This document shows, one piece after another, positions 1 to 9,227 of a stretch of DNA of 64,000 nucleotides. Origin of the DNA: Oleispirillum naphthae (GTDB taxonomy: Bacteria; Pseudomonadota; Alphaproteobacteria; Rhodospirillales; Rhodospirillaceae); contig JAQAZG010000002.1 in assembly GCA_027864655.1 (NCBI GenBank), positions 372,001 through 436,000 of the forward strand, in the 5' to 3' direction. Position numbers and translations under genes: made by a program. Numbering within the stretch: the first letter of the stretch is position 1; each line of letters opens with the position of its first letter. The notes under the pieces were generated by a model, which saw only the letters and a list, made by a program, of their open reading frames with translations, made no database searches and was not told the origin of the DNA.

Positions 1-1
1 G

Positions 2-670
2 GCGTTGCAGAACCTGCCGGTGCGCTTCATCCTCGACCGCGCCGGGTTCGTCGGCGCGGACGGCGCGACGCACCAGGGCGCCTACGACCTCGCCTATCTC
101 TGCTGCCTGCCGAACATGACGGTGATGGCCCCCGCCGACGAGGCGGAACTCGCCCGCATGATCGCCACCGCCATCGCCCACGATTCCGGCCCCGTCGCGG
201 TGCGCTTCCCGCGCGGCTGCGGCCCGGGCGAGCCGGTGCCGGACGCCCCGAAACCCCTGCGCATCGGCCGCGGCCGCATCGTCCGCGAGGGCACGGACGC
301 CGCCATCCTCAGCCTCGGCACCCGCTTGGCCGACAGCCTTGCCGCCGCGGAAACCCTGGCCGCGGAAGGCATCTCCGCCACCGTCGCCGACGCCCGCTTC
401 GCCAAGCCGCTGGACCTCGCCCTGCTGCGCGACCTCGCAGGCAGGCACGCCGCCCTCGTCACCGTGGAGGAAGGCTCTTCCGGCGGCTTCGGCGCGCAGG
501 TGCTCGACGCGCTGGCCAACCACGGCCTGCTCGACGCGGGCCTCAAGGTGCGCGCCCTCCATATCCCCGACGCCTGCTTCGAACAGGACAGCCAAACCGG
601 CCAGGTCAAGGCCGCAGGCCTCGACGCCCCCGGCATCGCCAAGGCGGTGCGCGCGGCGCTGGGCCGCTAA
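2..670 (+). CDS. dxs: 1-deoxy-D-xylulose-5-phosphate synthase, C-terminal part (truncated by window edge)
   Basis: This is the 3' end of the thiamine-diphosphate enzyme that condenses pyruvate and glyceraldehyde-3-phosphate, the first step of the MEP isoprenoid pathway. The frame is open from the window edge, so the real start lies upstream. About 222 residues are visible: the pyrimidine-binding transketolase domain (FILDRAGFVGADGATHQGAY, then VMAPADEAEL and VRFPRG) followed by the C-terminal transketolase domain (AILSLGTRLAD, VEEGSSGGFG). The first gene downstream is tlyA; dxs-tlyA adjacency is common in alphaproteobacteria. The stop is followed at once by an inverted-repeat element. Confidence 0.95.
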   Translation, partial: ALQNLPVRFILDRAGFVGADGATHQGAYDLAYLCCLPNMTVMAPADEAELARMIATAIAHDSGPVAVRFPRGCGPGEPVPDAPKPLRIGRGRIVREGTDAAILSLGTRLADSLAAAETLAAEGISATVADARFAKPLDLALLRDLAGRHAALVTVEEGSSGGFGAQVLDALANHGLLDAGLKVRALHIPDACFEQDSQTGQVKAAGLDAPGIAKAVRAALGR

Positions 671-835
671 AACGTTGCGGAGGGACTCGGTCCCTCCGCG
701 CCTCCCCTAACTTTTGGTTTTTGCGCGAAGCGCCATAAAACCTGCCGTCGATGCAGCAGGAGATGATTGCCGCTGCGCGGCGAAAAAGTTATGGGGGGTG
801 TGGGGGGACCGAGTCCCCCCATGAAGTTTTTGCTT
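671..835. repeat. Intergenic inverted-repeat element, copy 1 (REP/REPIN-like)
   Basis: The gap between dxs and tlyA carries two related units in opposite orientation. The left hairpin at 679-697 has an 8-bp stem around the loop TCG (GGAGGGACTCGGTCCCTCC). The right hairpin at 802-820 has a G-run/C-run stem around CGA. Each is flanked by ATAACTTT-type and GCGCG-type modules. The same element recurs at 1590, 7330 and 14270. The hairpins may also act as terminators or mRNA stabilisers. Confidence 0.8.
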
Positions 836-854
836 TTACGACGGAGCGGCGGCG

Positions 855-1589
855 ATGGCCGAACGGGCGGATCAGGCGTTGGTGGCACGGGGGTTGGCTC
901 CTTCGCGGGCGCGGGCGCGGATGCTGATCGAGGCGGGGGCGGTGTTGGTCAACGGCGCGGTGCTGGACAAGCCCTCGCGCGGCATTGCGGCGGGCGATGG
1001 GGTGGAGGTGCGGGGCGAGGCGCTGCCCTGGGTCTCGCGCGGCGGGTTGAAGCTGGCGCACGGTCTGGCGCATTTCGGCTACGGCGCGGCGGGGCGGGTG
1101 TGCCTGGACGTGGGGGCCTCCACCGGCGGCTTCACCGACGTTCTGCGCCGGGCCGGTGCGGCGCGCATCTATGCGGTGGACGTGGGGCACGGCCAGTTGG
1201 CGGAGGCGCTGCGCGCCGACCCGCGGGTGGTGAGCCTTGAGGGGGTGAACGCGCGCCGCCTCTCCACCGCCGAGATTCCCGAGCCGGTGGGCGCGGTGGT
1301 GTGCGACGCGAGCTTCATCTCCCTGCAAACGGTGCTCGCCGCGCCCTTGGCGCTGGCCGCGCCCGGCGCATGGGCGGTGGCGCTGATCAAGCCGCAATTC
1401 CAGGTGGGGCCCGCCGCGGTGGGCAAGGGCGGCGTGGTCAAGGACGCGGCGGCGCGCGCCCGCGCCTGCGCCGAGGCGGCGGCGTGGTTCGCAACCCAGG
1501 GCTGGAGCGTGGACGGCATCACCGAAAGCCCGATCACCGGCCCCGACGGCAACGTCGAGTTCCTCATCGGCGCGCGTCTGGCCGGTTGA
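855..1589 (+). CDS. tlyA: TlyA family rRNA 2'-O-methyltransferase
   Basis: Predicted SAM-dependent 2'-O-methyltransferase of 16S/23S rRNA (TlyA/hemolysin A family), 244 residues, the usual length. An N-terminal S4 RNA-binding domain (about residues 1-60, starting RADQALVARGLAPSRARA) precedes a FtsJ/RrmJ-like fold with SAM motif CLDVGASTGGFTD near residue 85. Lys and Asp residues typical of the family occur in VSRGGLKL and VVCDASFISL, with ALIKPQFQVG further on. The ATG at 855 lies just after the repeat element. The haemolysin label in older annotations is historical; rRNA methylation is the supported family role. Confidence 0.92.
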   Translation: MAERADQALVARGLAPSRARARMLIEAGAVLVNGAVLDKPSRGIAAGDGVEVRGEALPWVSRGGLKLAHGLAHFGYGAAGRVCLDVGASTGGFTDVLRRAGAARIYAVDVGHGQLAEALRADPRVVSLEGVNARRLSTAEIPEPVGAVVCDASFISLQTVLAAPLALAAPGAWAVALIKPQFQVGPAAVGKGGVVKDAAARARACAEAAAWFATQGWSVDGITESPITGPDGNVEFLIGARLAG

Positions 1590-1774
1590 AAACCCAAAAC
1601 TCTGCGGAGGGTCGCGGACCCTCCGCGCCTCCCATAACTTTCGGGTTTTGCGCGCAGCGCGATAAGACCATCACGCGGCGTGACGGTTGATTGCCGCTGC
1701 GCGGCAAAAACCGAGTTATGGGGTCCGGGGTCCGCGACCCCGGCGGGTCCGGGCAGCGCCCGGCCTGGTTTTTA
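1590..1774. repeat. Intergenic inverted-repeat element, copy 2
   Basis: This copy lies between the convergent tlyA and sppA. Its left hairpin (1606-1624) reads GGAGGGTCGCGGACCCTCC, so the central bases differ from copies 1 and 3 while both stem arms still pair. The right unit shows the matching variant TCCGCGACCCC. The middle section (ATCACGCGGCGTGACGGTTG) is nearly identical to that of copy 3. Paired changes imply selection on the hairpin or gene conversion between the two units. Confidence 0.8.
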
Positions 1775-1778
1775 CGGC

Positions 1779-3524
1779 CTACCGCACCGAGATCGGCGGC
1801 ATGATCGCCGCGCCGCGTTCCAGCTTCAGGCGGCTCCAGGCGGACAGCGTGGCGAGCGGCTCCGGCAGGCGGGGCAGGGCGGCCTGCATCAGTTCCCTGC
1901 CGTCGCCGCCGATGAGGCCGCGCAGGGTTTCGGTGAGCGATTTCGGCCGCGGGAAGGCGACGACGGCGGGGATCTGGTCCGCCGGGATGCCTGCGGCGCG
2001 CTTGGCGTAGGCGAAGGCCTTGAGCAGGCCGCCGGTATCGTCCACGAGGCCGAGCGCAAGGGCGCGTTTGCCGCTGAACACCCGGCCGCGCGCCGCCTTG
2101 TCCAGCGCTTCGGGCGCGAGTTTGCGCGCCTCGCCGACCTTGGCGGTGAAGTCGGCGTAGGCGGCGTCCACCACCGCTTCCAGGCGCGCCCTTTCGGCGG
2201 GGGAGAAGCCGTGGTTGGGCGACCACATCGCCGCGGTTTCGCCGGTGGAGAGGGTATTCCAGCGGATGCCGAGTTTCCGCCAGGCGTCTTCCAGCACGAT
2301 CTTGCCGGCGATCACGCCGATCGAGCCGGTGATGGTGGCGGGTTCGGCGATCACGGTTTCCGCCGCCGAGGCGATGAAGTAGCCGCCGGAGGCCGCGACG
2401 TTGCCCATGGAGACGATGACCGGGCGGTTGGCGGCGCGCGCCTCGGCGATCGCCTGGCGGATGGTGTCGGAGGCGGCATAGTCGCCGCCCGGGGTTTCCA
2501 GGCGCAGCACGATGGCGCGCACGCCCTTGGCCTTCACCGCGTCGCGGATCGCCTGGGCGATGGTGGCGGCGCCGATGGCGGCGCGGTCGGCGAGCGGATC
2601 GAACTCGGTCTCGCCGGGGACGATCTGCCCCGCGGCCTGGATCAGCGCGAGGCGGATGTCGGTGTTGGGGGTTTCGGCGGTGGCGGCATAGGCCTCCGCC
2701 GGGAGAGCGCCGCCGGGGAAGGCGGCCTTCACCGCCGCCTGGAAATCGGCCTGGTAGCCCAGCGCATCGACCAGCCCGGCGGCCTTGGCCTCCGCGGCGA
2801 GCAGAGGGCCGCGCGCGGCGAGACCGCGCACCGCCTCGGGGGTGAGGCCGCGCGCCGTGGCGATGCTTTCGTTGAGGCTGTCCGCGATGTCGGAAACCAG
2901 CGCGCCGATGTTCTCGCGCACCGCCGGGGCCATGTCGTCGCGGGAGAGGAAGTCCATGGCGGACTTGTATTCCTGGCGCTGCACGATCTCGGCGCGGATG
3001 CCGTATTCGGCCAGCCCGCTGCGCAGGAAGGGGGTTTCCAGCGCCAGGCCGCGCAGGCCGTAGAGGCCGGAGGGCTGCAGCCACACCTGCCGGAAGGCGG
3101 AGGCGAGCGCCGCCGCGCCGGGCCCGCCGTCGAGGGATTCGGAGAACAGCAGGGTGGTCTTGCCGACCTTCTTGAAATCGGCGATCGCCTCGGCGAGTTC
3201 CTGCGCCGTGGCGGGGGCAGGCCGCGCGCCGCCGATGTGGGCGGCGACGCCCGCGATGCGCGGGTCGGCCGCGCCGCGGCGCAGCGCGGTGATGAGGTCG
3301 GCGAGCACGTAGGAACGGCCGAGGGAGAAGCTGTCGAGCGCGTCGCGCGGCGGCTGCGCGGCGATGCCGCGGTCGAAATCGACGACCAGGTAGTCGCCCT
3401 TGCGCACCTTGGTCTTTTCCGGCTCGGCGGAGCGCAGGATCATCACCCCTGCGATCGCCGCGACGGTGGCAACCGTGCCGATCAGGGCGAGGACGATCAC
3501 CAGCCAGCGGAAAAGCGTGCGCAT
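1779..3524 (-). CDS. sppA: Signal peptide peptidase SppA, 67K type (S49 family)
   Basis: Inner-membrane serine protease that degrades cleaved signal peptides; 581 residues, the long two-domain form. One N-terminal membrane anchor is visible (FRWLVIVLALIGTVATVAAI). The catalytic lysine is in the first S49 domain (EYKSAMDFL) and the nucleophile serine in the second (GNVAASGGYFIA), the Lys/Ser arrangement known for this type. The ATG at 3524 begins MRTLFRW, immediately before the anchor. It is followed on the same strand by no close gene; the rhodanese gene ends about 30 bp upstream. Confidence 0.95.
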   Translation of the reverse strand: MRTLFRWLVIVLALIGTVATVAAIAGVMILRSAEPEKTKVRKGDYLVVDFDRGIAAQPPRDALDSFSLGRSYVLADLITALRRGAADPRIAGVAAHIGGARPAPATAQELAEAIADFKKVGKTTLLFSESLDGGPGAAALASAFRQVWLQPSGLYGLRGLALETPFLRSGLAEYGIRAEIVQRQEYKSAMDFLSRDDMAPAVRENIGALVSDIADSLNESIATARGLTPEAVRGLAARGPLLAAEAKAAGLVDALGYQADFQAAVKAAFPGGALPAEAYAATAETPNTDIRLALIQAAGQIVPGETEFDPLADRAAIGAATIAQAIRDAVKAKGVRAIVLRLETPGGDYAASDTIRQAIAEARAANRPVIVSMGNVAASGGYFIASAAETVIAEPATITGSIGVIAGKIVLEDAWRKLGIRWNTLSTGETAAMWSPNHGFSPAERARLEAVVDAAYADFTAKVGEARKLAPEALDKAARGRVFSGKRALALGLVDDTGGLLKAFAYAKRAAGIPADQIPAVVAFPRPKSLTETLRGLIGGDGRELMQAALPRLPEPLATLSAWSRLKLERGAAIMPPISVR

Positions 3525-3553
3525 CTTTCAAGGTTCCTTTCGCGCGGGCGGGT

Positions 3554-3919
3554 TCAGGCGTCCGATCCGCCCGGGGCTCCGGCAAGGGGCAGGCGGTTTC
3601 CCGCCCAGCCGACGATGCCGTGACGCAGGTTGTAGACCTCCGGCACGCCGCGCGCGGCAAGCGCCGCGGCGACGCGCGCCGAGCGGACGCCGGAATGGCA
3701 GACCACCACGACCTTTTTTGCACCGAAATCCGGGTAGGAGTCGAGGCCGACCTGGCTCATCGGCAGGGAAATCGCGCCGGAGATGGCGGCCTCTTCCAGT
3801 TCGAAGGGCTCGCGCACGTCGATCAGGCAGGCCTCGCCCGACTGCTGCCAGGCATAGGCGGTGGCCGCATCGACCTCGGCGATGGAACGGCGGCGGAAGA
3901 ACACGGGGGAATACTCCAC
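3554..3919 (-). CDS. Rhodanese-like domain protein
   Basis: Single-domain rhodanese of about 121 residues, probably a cytosolic sulfurtransferase or persulfide carrier. The domain starts after AYAWQQSGEACLIDVREPFE and carries the active-site loop CHSGVRS, with the catalytic Cys present. The predicted start at 3919 is GTG without a convincing ribosome binding site, and a second GTG lies five codons downstream, so the start is uncertain. It sits 10 bp after aroC on the same strand and may be co-transcribed with it. The substrate cannot be inferred. Confidence 0.85.
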   Translation of the reverse strand: MEYSPVFFRRRSIAEVDAATAYAWQQSGEACLIDVREPFELEEAAISGAISLPMSQVGLDSYPDFGAKKVVVVCHSGVRSARVAAALAARGVPEVYNLRHGIVGWAGNRLPLAGAPGGSDA

Positions 3920-3929
3920 GCAGGGCGGG

Positions 3930-5030
3930 TCAGGAGGCGCCGAACCCGCCGCATTGACCGCGATGCCGGAGCAGGTGATCGGCCAGCACGCAGGCGATCA
4001 TCGCCTCGGCCACCGGCACCGCGCGAATGCCCACACATGGGTCGTGGCGGCCCTTGGTCAAGACGTCCACCGCCTCGCCGGCGAGATTGACGCTTCTGCG
4101 CGGGGTGAGGATGGAGCTGGTGGGCTTCACCGCCATGCGCGCGACGATCGGCTGGCCGGTGGAGATGCCCCCCAGGATGCCGCCCGCGTGGTTGGAGAGG
4201 AAGCGCACGCCGCCCTGGCCGTCGGGTTCCATCTCGTCGGCGTTGGTTTCGCCCGAGAGCGCGGCGGCGGCCAGGCCCGCGCCGATCTCCACCGCCTTGA
4301 CCGCGTTGATGCTCATCAGCGCCTTGGCGATGTCGGCGTCGAGCTTGTCGTAGACCGGCTCGCCCAGGCCCGCGGGCACGCCCTCGGCCACCACCTCGAC
4401 CAGCGCGCCGGTGGAGGAGCCGCGCTTGCGCACCGCGTCCAGTTCCGCCGCCCATTCTTCCGCGGTCCCTGCGTCGGGGCAGAAGAAGTCGTTGGCCGGG
4501 ACCGCCTCCCAGTCCCAGCGGGCGCGGTCCACCGCGTGGCCGCCCATGGCGGTCATCGCGCCGCGGATCAGCACCCCGCCGGGGACGAGCGCGTTCAGCA
4601 CCGCGCGCGCCACCGCGCCCGCGGCGACGCGCATCGCGGTTTCCCGCGCCGAGGCGCGGCCGCCGCCGCGCGGGTCGCGGATGCCGTACTTCGCCTGATA
4701 GGTGAAGTCCGCATGCCCGGGGCGGAACGACTGGGCGATCCCGGAATAGTCCTTGGAGCGCTGGTCGGTGTTCTCGATGAGGAGGCCGATCGGCGTGCCG
4801 GTGGTCAGGCCCTCGAACACGCCGGAGAGGATCTTCACCGCGTCCGGTTCGCGCCGCTGGGTGGTGTGGCGCGACCGGCCGGGGCGGCGCTTGTCGAGGA
4901 AGGGCTGGATGTCCGCCTCGGAAAGCGGGATGCGCGGCGGCACGCCGTCCACCACGCAGCCGATCGCGGGCCCGTGGCTTTCGCCGAAGGTGGTGAAGCG
5001 GAAAGCGGCGCCGAAGGCGTTGCCGGCCAT
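3930..5030 (-). CDS. aroC: Chorismate synthase
   Basis: Last enzyme of the shikimate pathway, converting EPSP to chorismate with reduced FMN. The 366 residues match the normal length. The N-terminal family signature is clear ([20 protein letters not shown]), as are [25 protein letters not shown] and [14 protein letters not shown]. The ATG at 5030 follows a strong GGAGGGG ribosome binding site. It lies between fabI upstream and the rhodanese gene downstream, all on the minus strand, with short gaps that suggest one transcript. Confidence 0.97.
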   Translation of the reverse strand: MAGNAFGAAFRFTTFGESHGPAIGCVVDGVPPRIPLSEADIQPFLDKRRPGRSRHTTQRREPDAVKILSGVFEGLTTGTPIGLLIENTDQRSKDYSGIAQSFRPGHADFTYQAKYGIRDPRGGGRASARETAMRVAAGAVARAVLNALVPGGVLIRGAMTAMGGHAVDRARWDWEAVPANDFFCPDAGTAEEWAAELDAVRKRGSSTGALVEVVAEGVPAGLGEPVYDKLDADIAKALMSINAVKAVEIGAGLAAAALSGETNADEMEPDGQGGVRFLSNHAGGILGGISTGQPIVARMAVKPTSSILTPRRSVNLAGEAVDVLTKGRHDPCVGIRAVPVAEAMIACVLADHLLRHRGQCGGFGAS

Positions 5031-5076
5031 GAGCCCCTCCTCGCGGGGCGCGCGCCGGGCGCGCCCCGGGTTCTCG

Positions 5077-5913
5077 TCATTCGCCCGCGAAGGACTGCAT
5101 CAGCTCGGCGTTGCCCGCGGCGCTCGCCGGGTTGATCATGCCGTTGACGTGGTAGCCCGAGTCCACGTGGTGCACCTCGCCGGTGACGCCGCCCGCAAGA
5201 TCGGACAGCATGTACATCCCGGCGTTGCCGACGTCGTCGATGGTGACGTTGCGCTGCAAGGGCGAGTTCAGTTCGTTCCACTTCATGATGTAGCGGAAGT
5301 CGCCGATGCCGGAGGCGGCGAGCGTCTTGATCGGCCCGGCGGAGAGCGCGTTGACGCGGATGCCGAATTCGCCCAGGTCCATCGCCAGGTACTTCACCGA
5401 GGCGTCGAGCGCCGCCTTGGCCACGCCCATGACGTTGTAGTGGGGGATGAACTTCTCCGAGCCGTAGTAGGTGAGGGTGAGCAGGTTGCCGCCCTCCTTC
5501 ATCAGCGGCTGGGCGCGGCGGCAGACGTCGGTGAACGAGAACACCGAGATGTGCATGGTGTTGGCGAAGTTCTCGGCGGTGACGTCGTAGTATTTGCCTT
5601 TGAGCGCCTCCTTGCCCGCAAACGCGATGGCGTGGACGACGAAGTCCAGGCCGCCCCAGCGCTCGGCGATGGCGGCGAACAGGGCATCCATGCTGGCGGC
5701 GTCGGTGACGTCGCAGGGCGCGAGAAAGTCGGAGCCGACCTCCGCGGCGAGCGGTTCGACGCGGCGCTGCAGCGCCTCGCCCTGGTAGGTGAAGGCCAGC
5801 TCCGCGCCATGCCGATGGCAGGCTTTGGCGATGCCCCAGGCGATGGAACGGTCGTTGGCGACCCCCATGATCAGGCCTTTTTTCCCGGCCATCAAAGGTG
5901 CGGCGGATGTCAT
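5077..5913 (-). CDS. fabI: Enoyl-[acyl-carrier-protein] reductase [NADH]
   Basis: Catalyses the last reduction of each type II fatty-acid elongation cycle. It is a 278-residue SDR-fold enzyme with the FabI-type nucleotide motif [15 protein letters not shown] and a divergent catalytic segment ([18 protein letters not shown]) that fits the Tyr-(Xaa)6-Lys arrangement. [16 protein letters not shown] is also typical. Start at 5913 follows AGAGGATATCC; a second Met seven codons on (MAGKKGL) is an alternative. It heads a probable fabI-aroC-rhodanese transcript divergent from the YihY-family gene. Confidence 0.95.
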   Translation of the reverse strand: MTSAAPLMAGKKGLIMGVANDRSIAWGIAKACHRHGAELAFTYQGEALQRRVEPLAAEVGSDFLAPCDVTDAASMDALFAAIAERWGGLDFVVHAIAFAGKEALKGKYYDVTAENFANTMHISVFSFTDVCRRAQPLMKEGGNLLTLTYYGSEKFIPHYNVMGVAKAALDASVKYLAMDLGEFGIRVNALSAGPIKTLAASGIGDFRYIMKWNELNSPLQRNVTIDDVGNAGMYMLSDLAGGVTGEVHHVDSGYHVNGMINPASAAGNAELMQSFAGE

Positions 5914-6042
5914 GGATATCCTCTTGGCAGCGAACTACAAAAATCTGTGGCTCCGCTCCCCGCGGCTATGCAAAACGGGGTGTATGAGCGGTAAAGCGCG
6001 CGTATCCTACACGAAACCCACACACCGGCAAAGGGGAACGGG

Positions 6043-7329
6043 ATGACCGACAAAGCCGCCGAACGGACCCTGATGTCGCGCCTGCGCACCCGCCTGGGGC
6101 CGCGCGCACCGTGGTTCGACCTTGCGCTCTACGTGTTCGCCCGCGGCCAGAAGGACCAGTTTCTGCGCGTCGCCGCCTCGCTTTCCTATACTTCGCTGAT
6201 CGCATTGGTGCCGCTTTTGGCCATCGCGGTGGCGATTTTTTCAGCGTTTCCGGCGTTCTCCGAGGCGCGCGGGCAGTTCGAGAACTTCATCTCCCAGTCC
6301 ATGGTGCCCAACGCCGGGCAGTCGGTGCACGTCTACCTGCGGCAGTTCATCAACGCCACCGGCAAGCTGACCACCGTCGGCGTGGTCGGCCTGGGGGCCA
6401 CCGCGGTCTTGACCCTGATCACCATCGAGACCGCCTTCAACGCCATCTTCCGCGTCGCGCGGCAGCGGCCGATGCTCTCCCGCGTGCTGATGTACTGGGC
6501 GGTGCTCACCCTCGGGCCGCTGCTCTTCGGCGCGTCCTCGACGCTGTCCGGCGGCCTCTTCGCGATGCGCCGGGCGCTCGCGGGCGGGGCCTTCGACAGC
6601 ATCTCCACGGCGGCCGGGCTGTTCACCCCGATGCTGTTCTCCTGGATCGCCTTCTCGCTGCTCTACATGGCGGTTCCCAACCGCCCGGTGGCCTGGCGCG
6701 ATGCGCTGATCGGCGGCGCGGTGGCGGCGGTGCTGTTCGCGCTGCTGCGCTTCGGCTTCTCCCGCTTCGTGGCGAGCGGCAACACCTACCGCACGCTCTA
6801 CGGCGCGCTCGCGGTGATCCCGCTGTTCCTGCTGTCGATGTACCTCTCCTGGGCGGTGGTGCTGTTCGGCGCGGTGATGACTGCGGCGCTGCCGGAGTGG
6901 CGGGCGCACGCCGCAGGCGGCGGCGAGAGCACCGGCGCGGCGGCGGAGATCGGCATCGCGCTCGGCCTTCTGGCGCAACTGCGCGCCGCGCAACAGACCG
7001 GGCGGGCGGCGCGGCGGCGGCTCCTGCTCGCCGCCGCGGCGGCCCCGGAATCGGCGGTGGAGGGCGTGCTCGCCAAGCTCAAGGCCGCCGGATTCGCCGA
7101 ACGCAGCGAGGACGGCGACTGGATTCTCACCCGCGACCTCGCCGAGGTGCCGATGTCCGCCCTGGTCGCGGCGCTGGGCTGGGGATGGTCGGCGGAAAGC
7201 CTGGAGCGCCTGCCCGGCGCATGGCGCCCGGCGCTCGCCGCGGCCCTGGGCGACAGCCTCGCCGCGGAGCAAACCGCCTGGGGCATGCCGGTGCGCAGCG
7301 TCGTCGAAGCGCGCGCCGGGGGCGAATGA
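6043..7329 (+). CDS. YihY/virulence factor BrkB family membrane protein
   Basis: Integral membrane protein of 428 residues. The BrkB domain with about six hydrophobic segments spans roughly residues 30-285 (AASLSYTSLIALVPLLAIAV, WAVLTLGPLLFGASSTLSGG, LIGGAVAAVLFALLRFGF, VIPLFLLSMYLSWAVVLFGA). The cytosolic C-terminal tail of about 140 residues looks winged-helix-like, as in many alphaproteobacterial members. Older annotation as ribonuclease BN is not supported for this family; function is unknown. ATG 6043 has AAAGGGG upstream. It is divergent from fabI. Confidence 0.88.
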   Translation: MTDKAAERTLMSRLRTRLGPRAPWFDLALYVFARGQKDQFLRVAASLSYTSLIALVPLLAIAVAIFSAFPAFSEARGQFENFISQSMVPNAGQSVHVYLRQFINATGKLTTVGVVGLGATAVLTLITIETAFNAIFRVARQRPMLSRVLMYWAVLTLGPLLFGASSTLSGGLFAMRRALAGGAFDSISTAAGLFTPMLFSWIAFSLLYMAVPNRPVAWRDALIGGAVAAVLFALLRFGFSRFVASGNTYRTLYGALAVIPLFLLSMYLSWAVVLFGAVMTAALPEWRAHAAGGGESTGAAAEIGIALGLLAQLRAAQQTGRAARRRLLLAAAAAPESAVEGVLAKLKAAGFAERSEDGDWILTRDLAEVPMSALVAALGWGWSAESLERLPGAWRPALAAALGDSLAAEQTAWGMPVRSVVEARAGGE

Positions 7330-7500
7330 AAAACCAAAACTTTCCGGAGGGACTCGGTCCCTCCGGGCCTCCCCTACACTTTTGGTCTTTGCGCGTAGCG
7401 CGATAGAGCCATCACGTGGCGTGACGGTTGATAGCCGCTGCGCGGCGAAAAATGATGGGGGGTGTGGGGGGACCGAGTCCCCCCGCGAAGTTTTATTTTT
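7330..7500. repeat. Intergenic inverted-repeat element, copy 3
   Basis: This copy lies between the convergent YihY-family gene and the DnaJ-type gene. The left hairpin at about 7345-7367 (CCGGAGGGAC, TCG, GTCCCTCCGG) extends the stem to 10 bp. The right unit at 7466-7484 is the inverted G-run version. The central ATCACGTGGCGTGACGGTTG matches copy 2 with one change. Confidence 0.8.
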
Positions 7501-8414
7501 CAGCCCAGGTCCTTGCGCGGGTCGGTGGGGTCCGCCGGGGTCCAGGCTTCGGCGAAGGCGGCGAGCGCCGGGTCGTTTTCCGGCAGCGCCACCATCAGGG
7601 TGACCAGCAGGTCGCCCGCGGTCTTGCCGGGCACGCCCTTGCCGCGCAGGCGCAGCACCTTGCCGCTGCTCGAGCCTTTGGGGACGGAGAGGGTGACGGT
7701 GCCGTGCGGGGTGGGCACCGGCACCTTGGCGCCGAGCACCGCCTCCTTCAGCGTGACCGGCAGGTTCAGCAGGATGTCGTTGCCCTGGCGGCTGAAGTGC
7801 GGGTGGTCCTGCACCTGGATTTCGATCAGCGCGTCGCCCGCCGCGCCGCCGTTGGCGCCGGGCATGCCCTGGCTCTTCAGCCTTAGGGTCTGGCCGCTTT
7901 CGGTTCCGGGCGGGATGCGCACGTCGAGGGTTTTGCCGTTGGTCAGCGCGACGCGCTTGGTGGTTCCGGCCACCGCATCGACGAAACCGACCCGAAGGGT
8001 ATAGGAGACGTTGGCGCCGCGGGTCTGGAAGCCGCCTCGCCCGCCGCCCATGTTGCCGCCGCGTAACATGTCGGAGAACGCCTCGTTGTCGCCGAAGATG
8101 TCCTCGAAGGAGAAGCCGCGCGCCCCGCCGCCATGGGCCGAATAGGCGCGGCCGTGGCGCGCGCCGGTGAAGGCGGCGGCCTTTTCGTTGCCGTCGGCGT
8201 CGATCTCGCCGCGGTCGAAGCGGGCGCGCTTTTCCGCGTCGCCGAGGATTTCGTAGGCGCGGTTGACTTCCTTGAAGCGGTCCTCGGCCTTGGGGTCGTC
8301 CGGGTTGCTGTCCGGATGCGCGGCGCGCGCCTTGGCGCGGAAGGCCTTCTTGATGGCCGCCGCGTCGGCGGACTTCGGGACGCCGAGAATGGTATAGGGG
8401 TCACGGGTCGGCAT
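7500..8414 (-). CDS. DnaJ C-terminal domain co-chaperone (CbpA-like, type II J-protein)
   Basis: J-domain protein that should stimulate DnaK ATPase. With the ATG at 8414 it has 304 residues. The J-domain is residues 2-65 with the HPD motif (AAHPDSNPDD). A Gly/Phe-rich linker (ARGFSFEDIFGDNEAF, GGGRGGFQTRG) is followed by two DnaJ C-terminal beta domains (VSYTLRVGFVDAVAGTTKRV and ILLNLPVTLKEAVLGAKV). There is no cysteine-rich zinc region, so it is the CbpA/DjlA-like class rather than canonical DnaJ. The start was placed at MPTRDPYTILGV, where family homology begins, not at the longer upstream Met. Confidence 0.93.
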   Translation of the reverse strand: MPTRDPYTILGVPKSADAAAIKKAFRAKARAAHPDSNPDDPKAEDRFKEVNRAYEILGDAEKRARFDRGEIDADGNEKAAAFTGARHGRAYSAHGGGARGFSFEDIFGDNEAFSDMLRGGNMGGGRGGFQTRGANVSYTLRVGFVDAVAGTTKRVALTNGKTLDVRIPPGTESGQTLRLKSQGMPGANGGAAGDALIEIQVQDHPHFSRQGNDILLNLPVTLKEAVLGAKVPVPTPHGTVTLSVPKGSSSGKVLRLRGKGVPGKTAGDLLVTLMVALPENDPALAAFAEAWTPADPTDPRKDLG

Positions 8415-8625
8415 GGTCTCTAGATGGTCCTCGATCGATTGTCCGAACATCGGCAGCATACCGTTTCAGGCATTAATGATTTATGGAATTTCCGCGCCGT
8501 GCGCCAGTGCCTGGGCGCGAAGGGCGCTTGTTCGCGCCGCGATTCCGTGAAAGACTCCCCTCCGCCGCCGGAACCGAACTTTCCGCACGCGGTTCATCCT
8601 GTCGCTTTATCGTATCGGACTCATC

Positions 8626-9216
8626 ATGACCCTGCACCCGTGGCCGGAACCCTTCGGCCTTTTCGCCGCCTGGATGAAGGAGGCCGCCGCCAAGGAGACC
8701 AACGATCCGGAGGCGATGAACCTCGCCACCGTGGACGCGGAGGGGCGGCCCTCCTCGCGCATGGTGCTGCTCAAGGCGGTGGATGACCGGGGCTTCGTGT
8801 TCTACACCAACCTGGAAAGCCGCAAGGGCGGCGAGATCGCGGGCAACCCGCATGTCGCGCTGTGCTTCCATTGGAAGAGCCTGCGCCGCCAGGTGCGGGT
8901 CGAAGGTCCGGTGGAGCCGGTGACGGCGGAGGAGGCGGACGCCTATTTCGCCTCCCGCGCGCGCGGCAGCCAGATCGGCGCGTGGGCGTCGCAGCAGTCG
9001 CGCCCGCTGGAGGGGCGCTTCGCGCTGGAGCGCCGCGTCGCCGAGTTCACCGCCAGGTTCGGCCTCGGCCGGGTGCCGCGGCCGCCGCACTGGTCCGGCT
9101 TCCGCGTGCTGCCGCAGCGCATCGAGTTCTGGAAGGACAAGCCCTTCCGCCTGCACGACCGCAGCATCTATCTGCGCGAGGGCGACGCCTGGGCCACCGA
9201 GAAGCAGTTCCCCTGA
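8626..9216 (+). CDS. pdxH: Pyridoxamine 5'-phosphate oxidase
   Basis: FMN enzyme that oxidises PNP or PMP to pyridoxal 5'-phosphate (vitamin B6 salvage and synthesis). The 196 residues include the characteristic [20 protein letters not shown] and [20 protein letters not shown] segments. The C-terminal dimerisation region ([19 protein letters not shown]) is intact. The start ATG at 8626 gives [10 protein letters not shown]. The 211-bp divergent gap to the DnaJ-type gene should hold both promoters. The CDF gene follows 11 bp after the stop and is probably co-transcribed. Confidence 0.95.
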   Translation: MTLHPWPEPFGLFAAWMKEAAAKETNDPEAMNLATVDAEGRPSSRMVLLKAVDDRGFVFYTNLESRKGGEIAGNPHVALCFHWKSLRRQVRVEGPVEPVTAEEADAYFASRARGSQIGAWASQQSRPLEGRFALERRVAEFTARFGLGRVPRPPHWSGFRVLPQRIEFWKDKPFRLHDRSIYLREGDAWATEKQFP

Positions 9217-9227
9217 GGGGCGAGGCC

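Noticed and set aside
1680-3623. Plus-strand open frame of 647 codons opposite sppA
   Set aside because: Shadow of sppA, which shows catalytic Lys and Ser in the minus frame.
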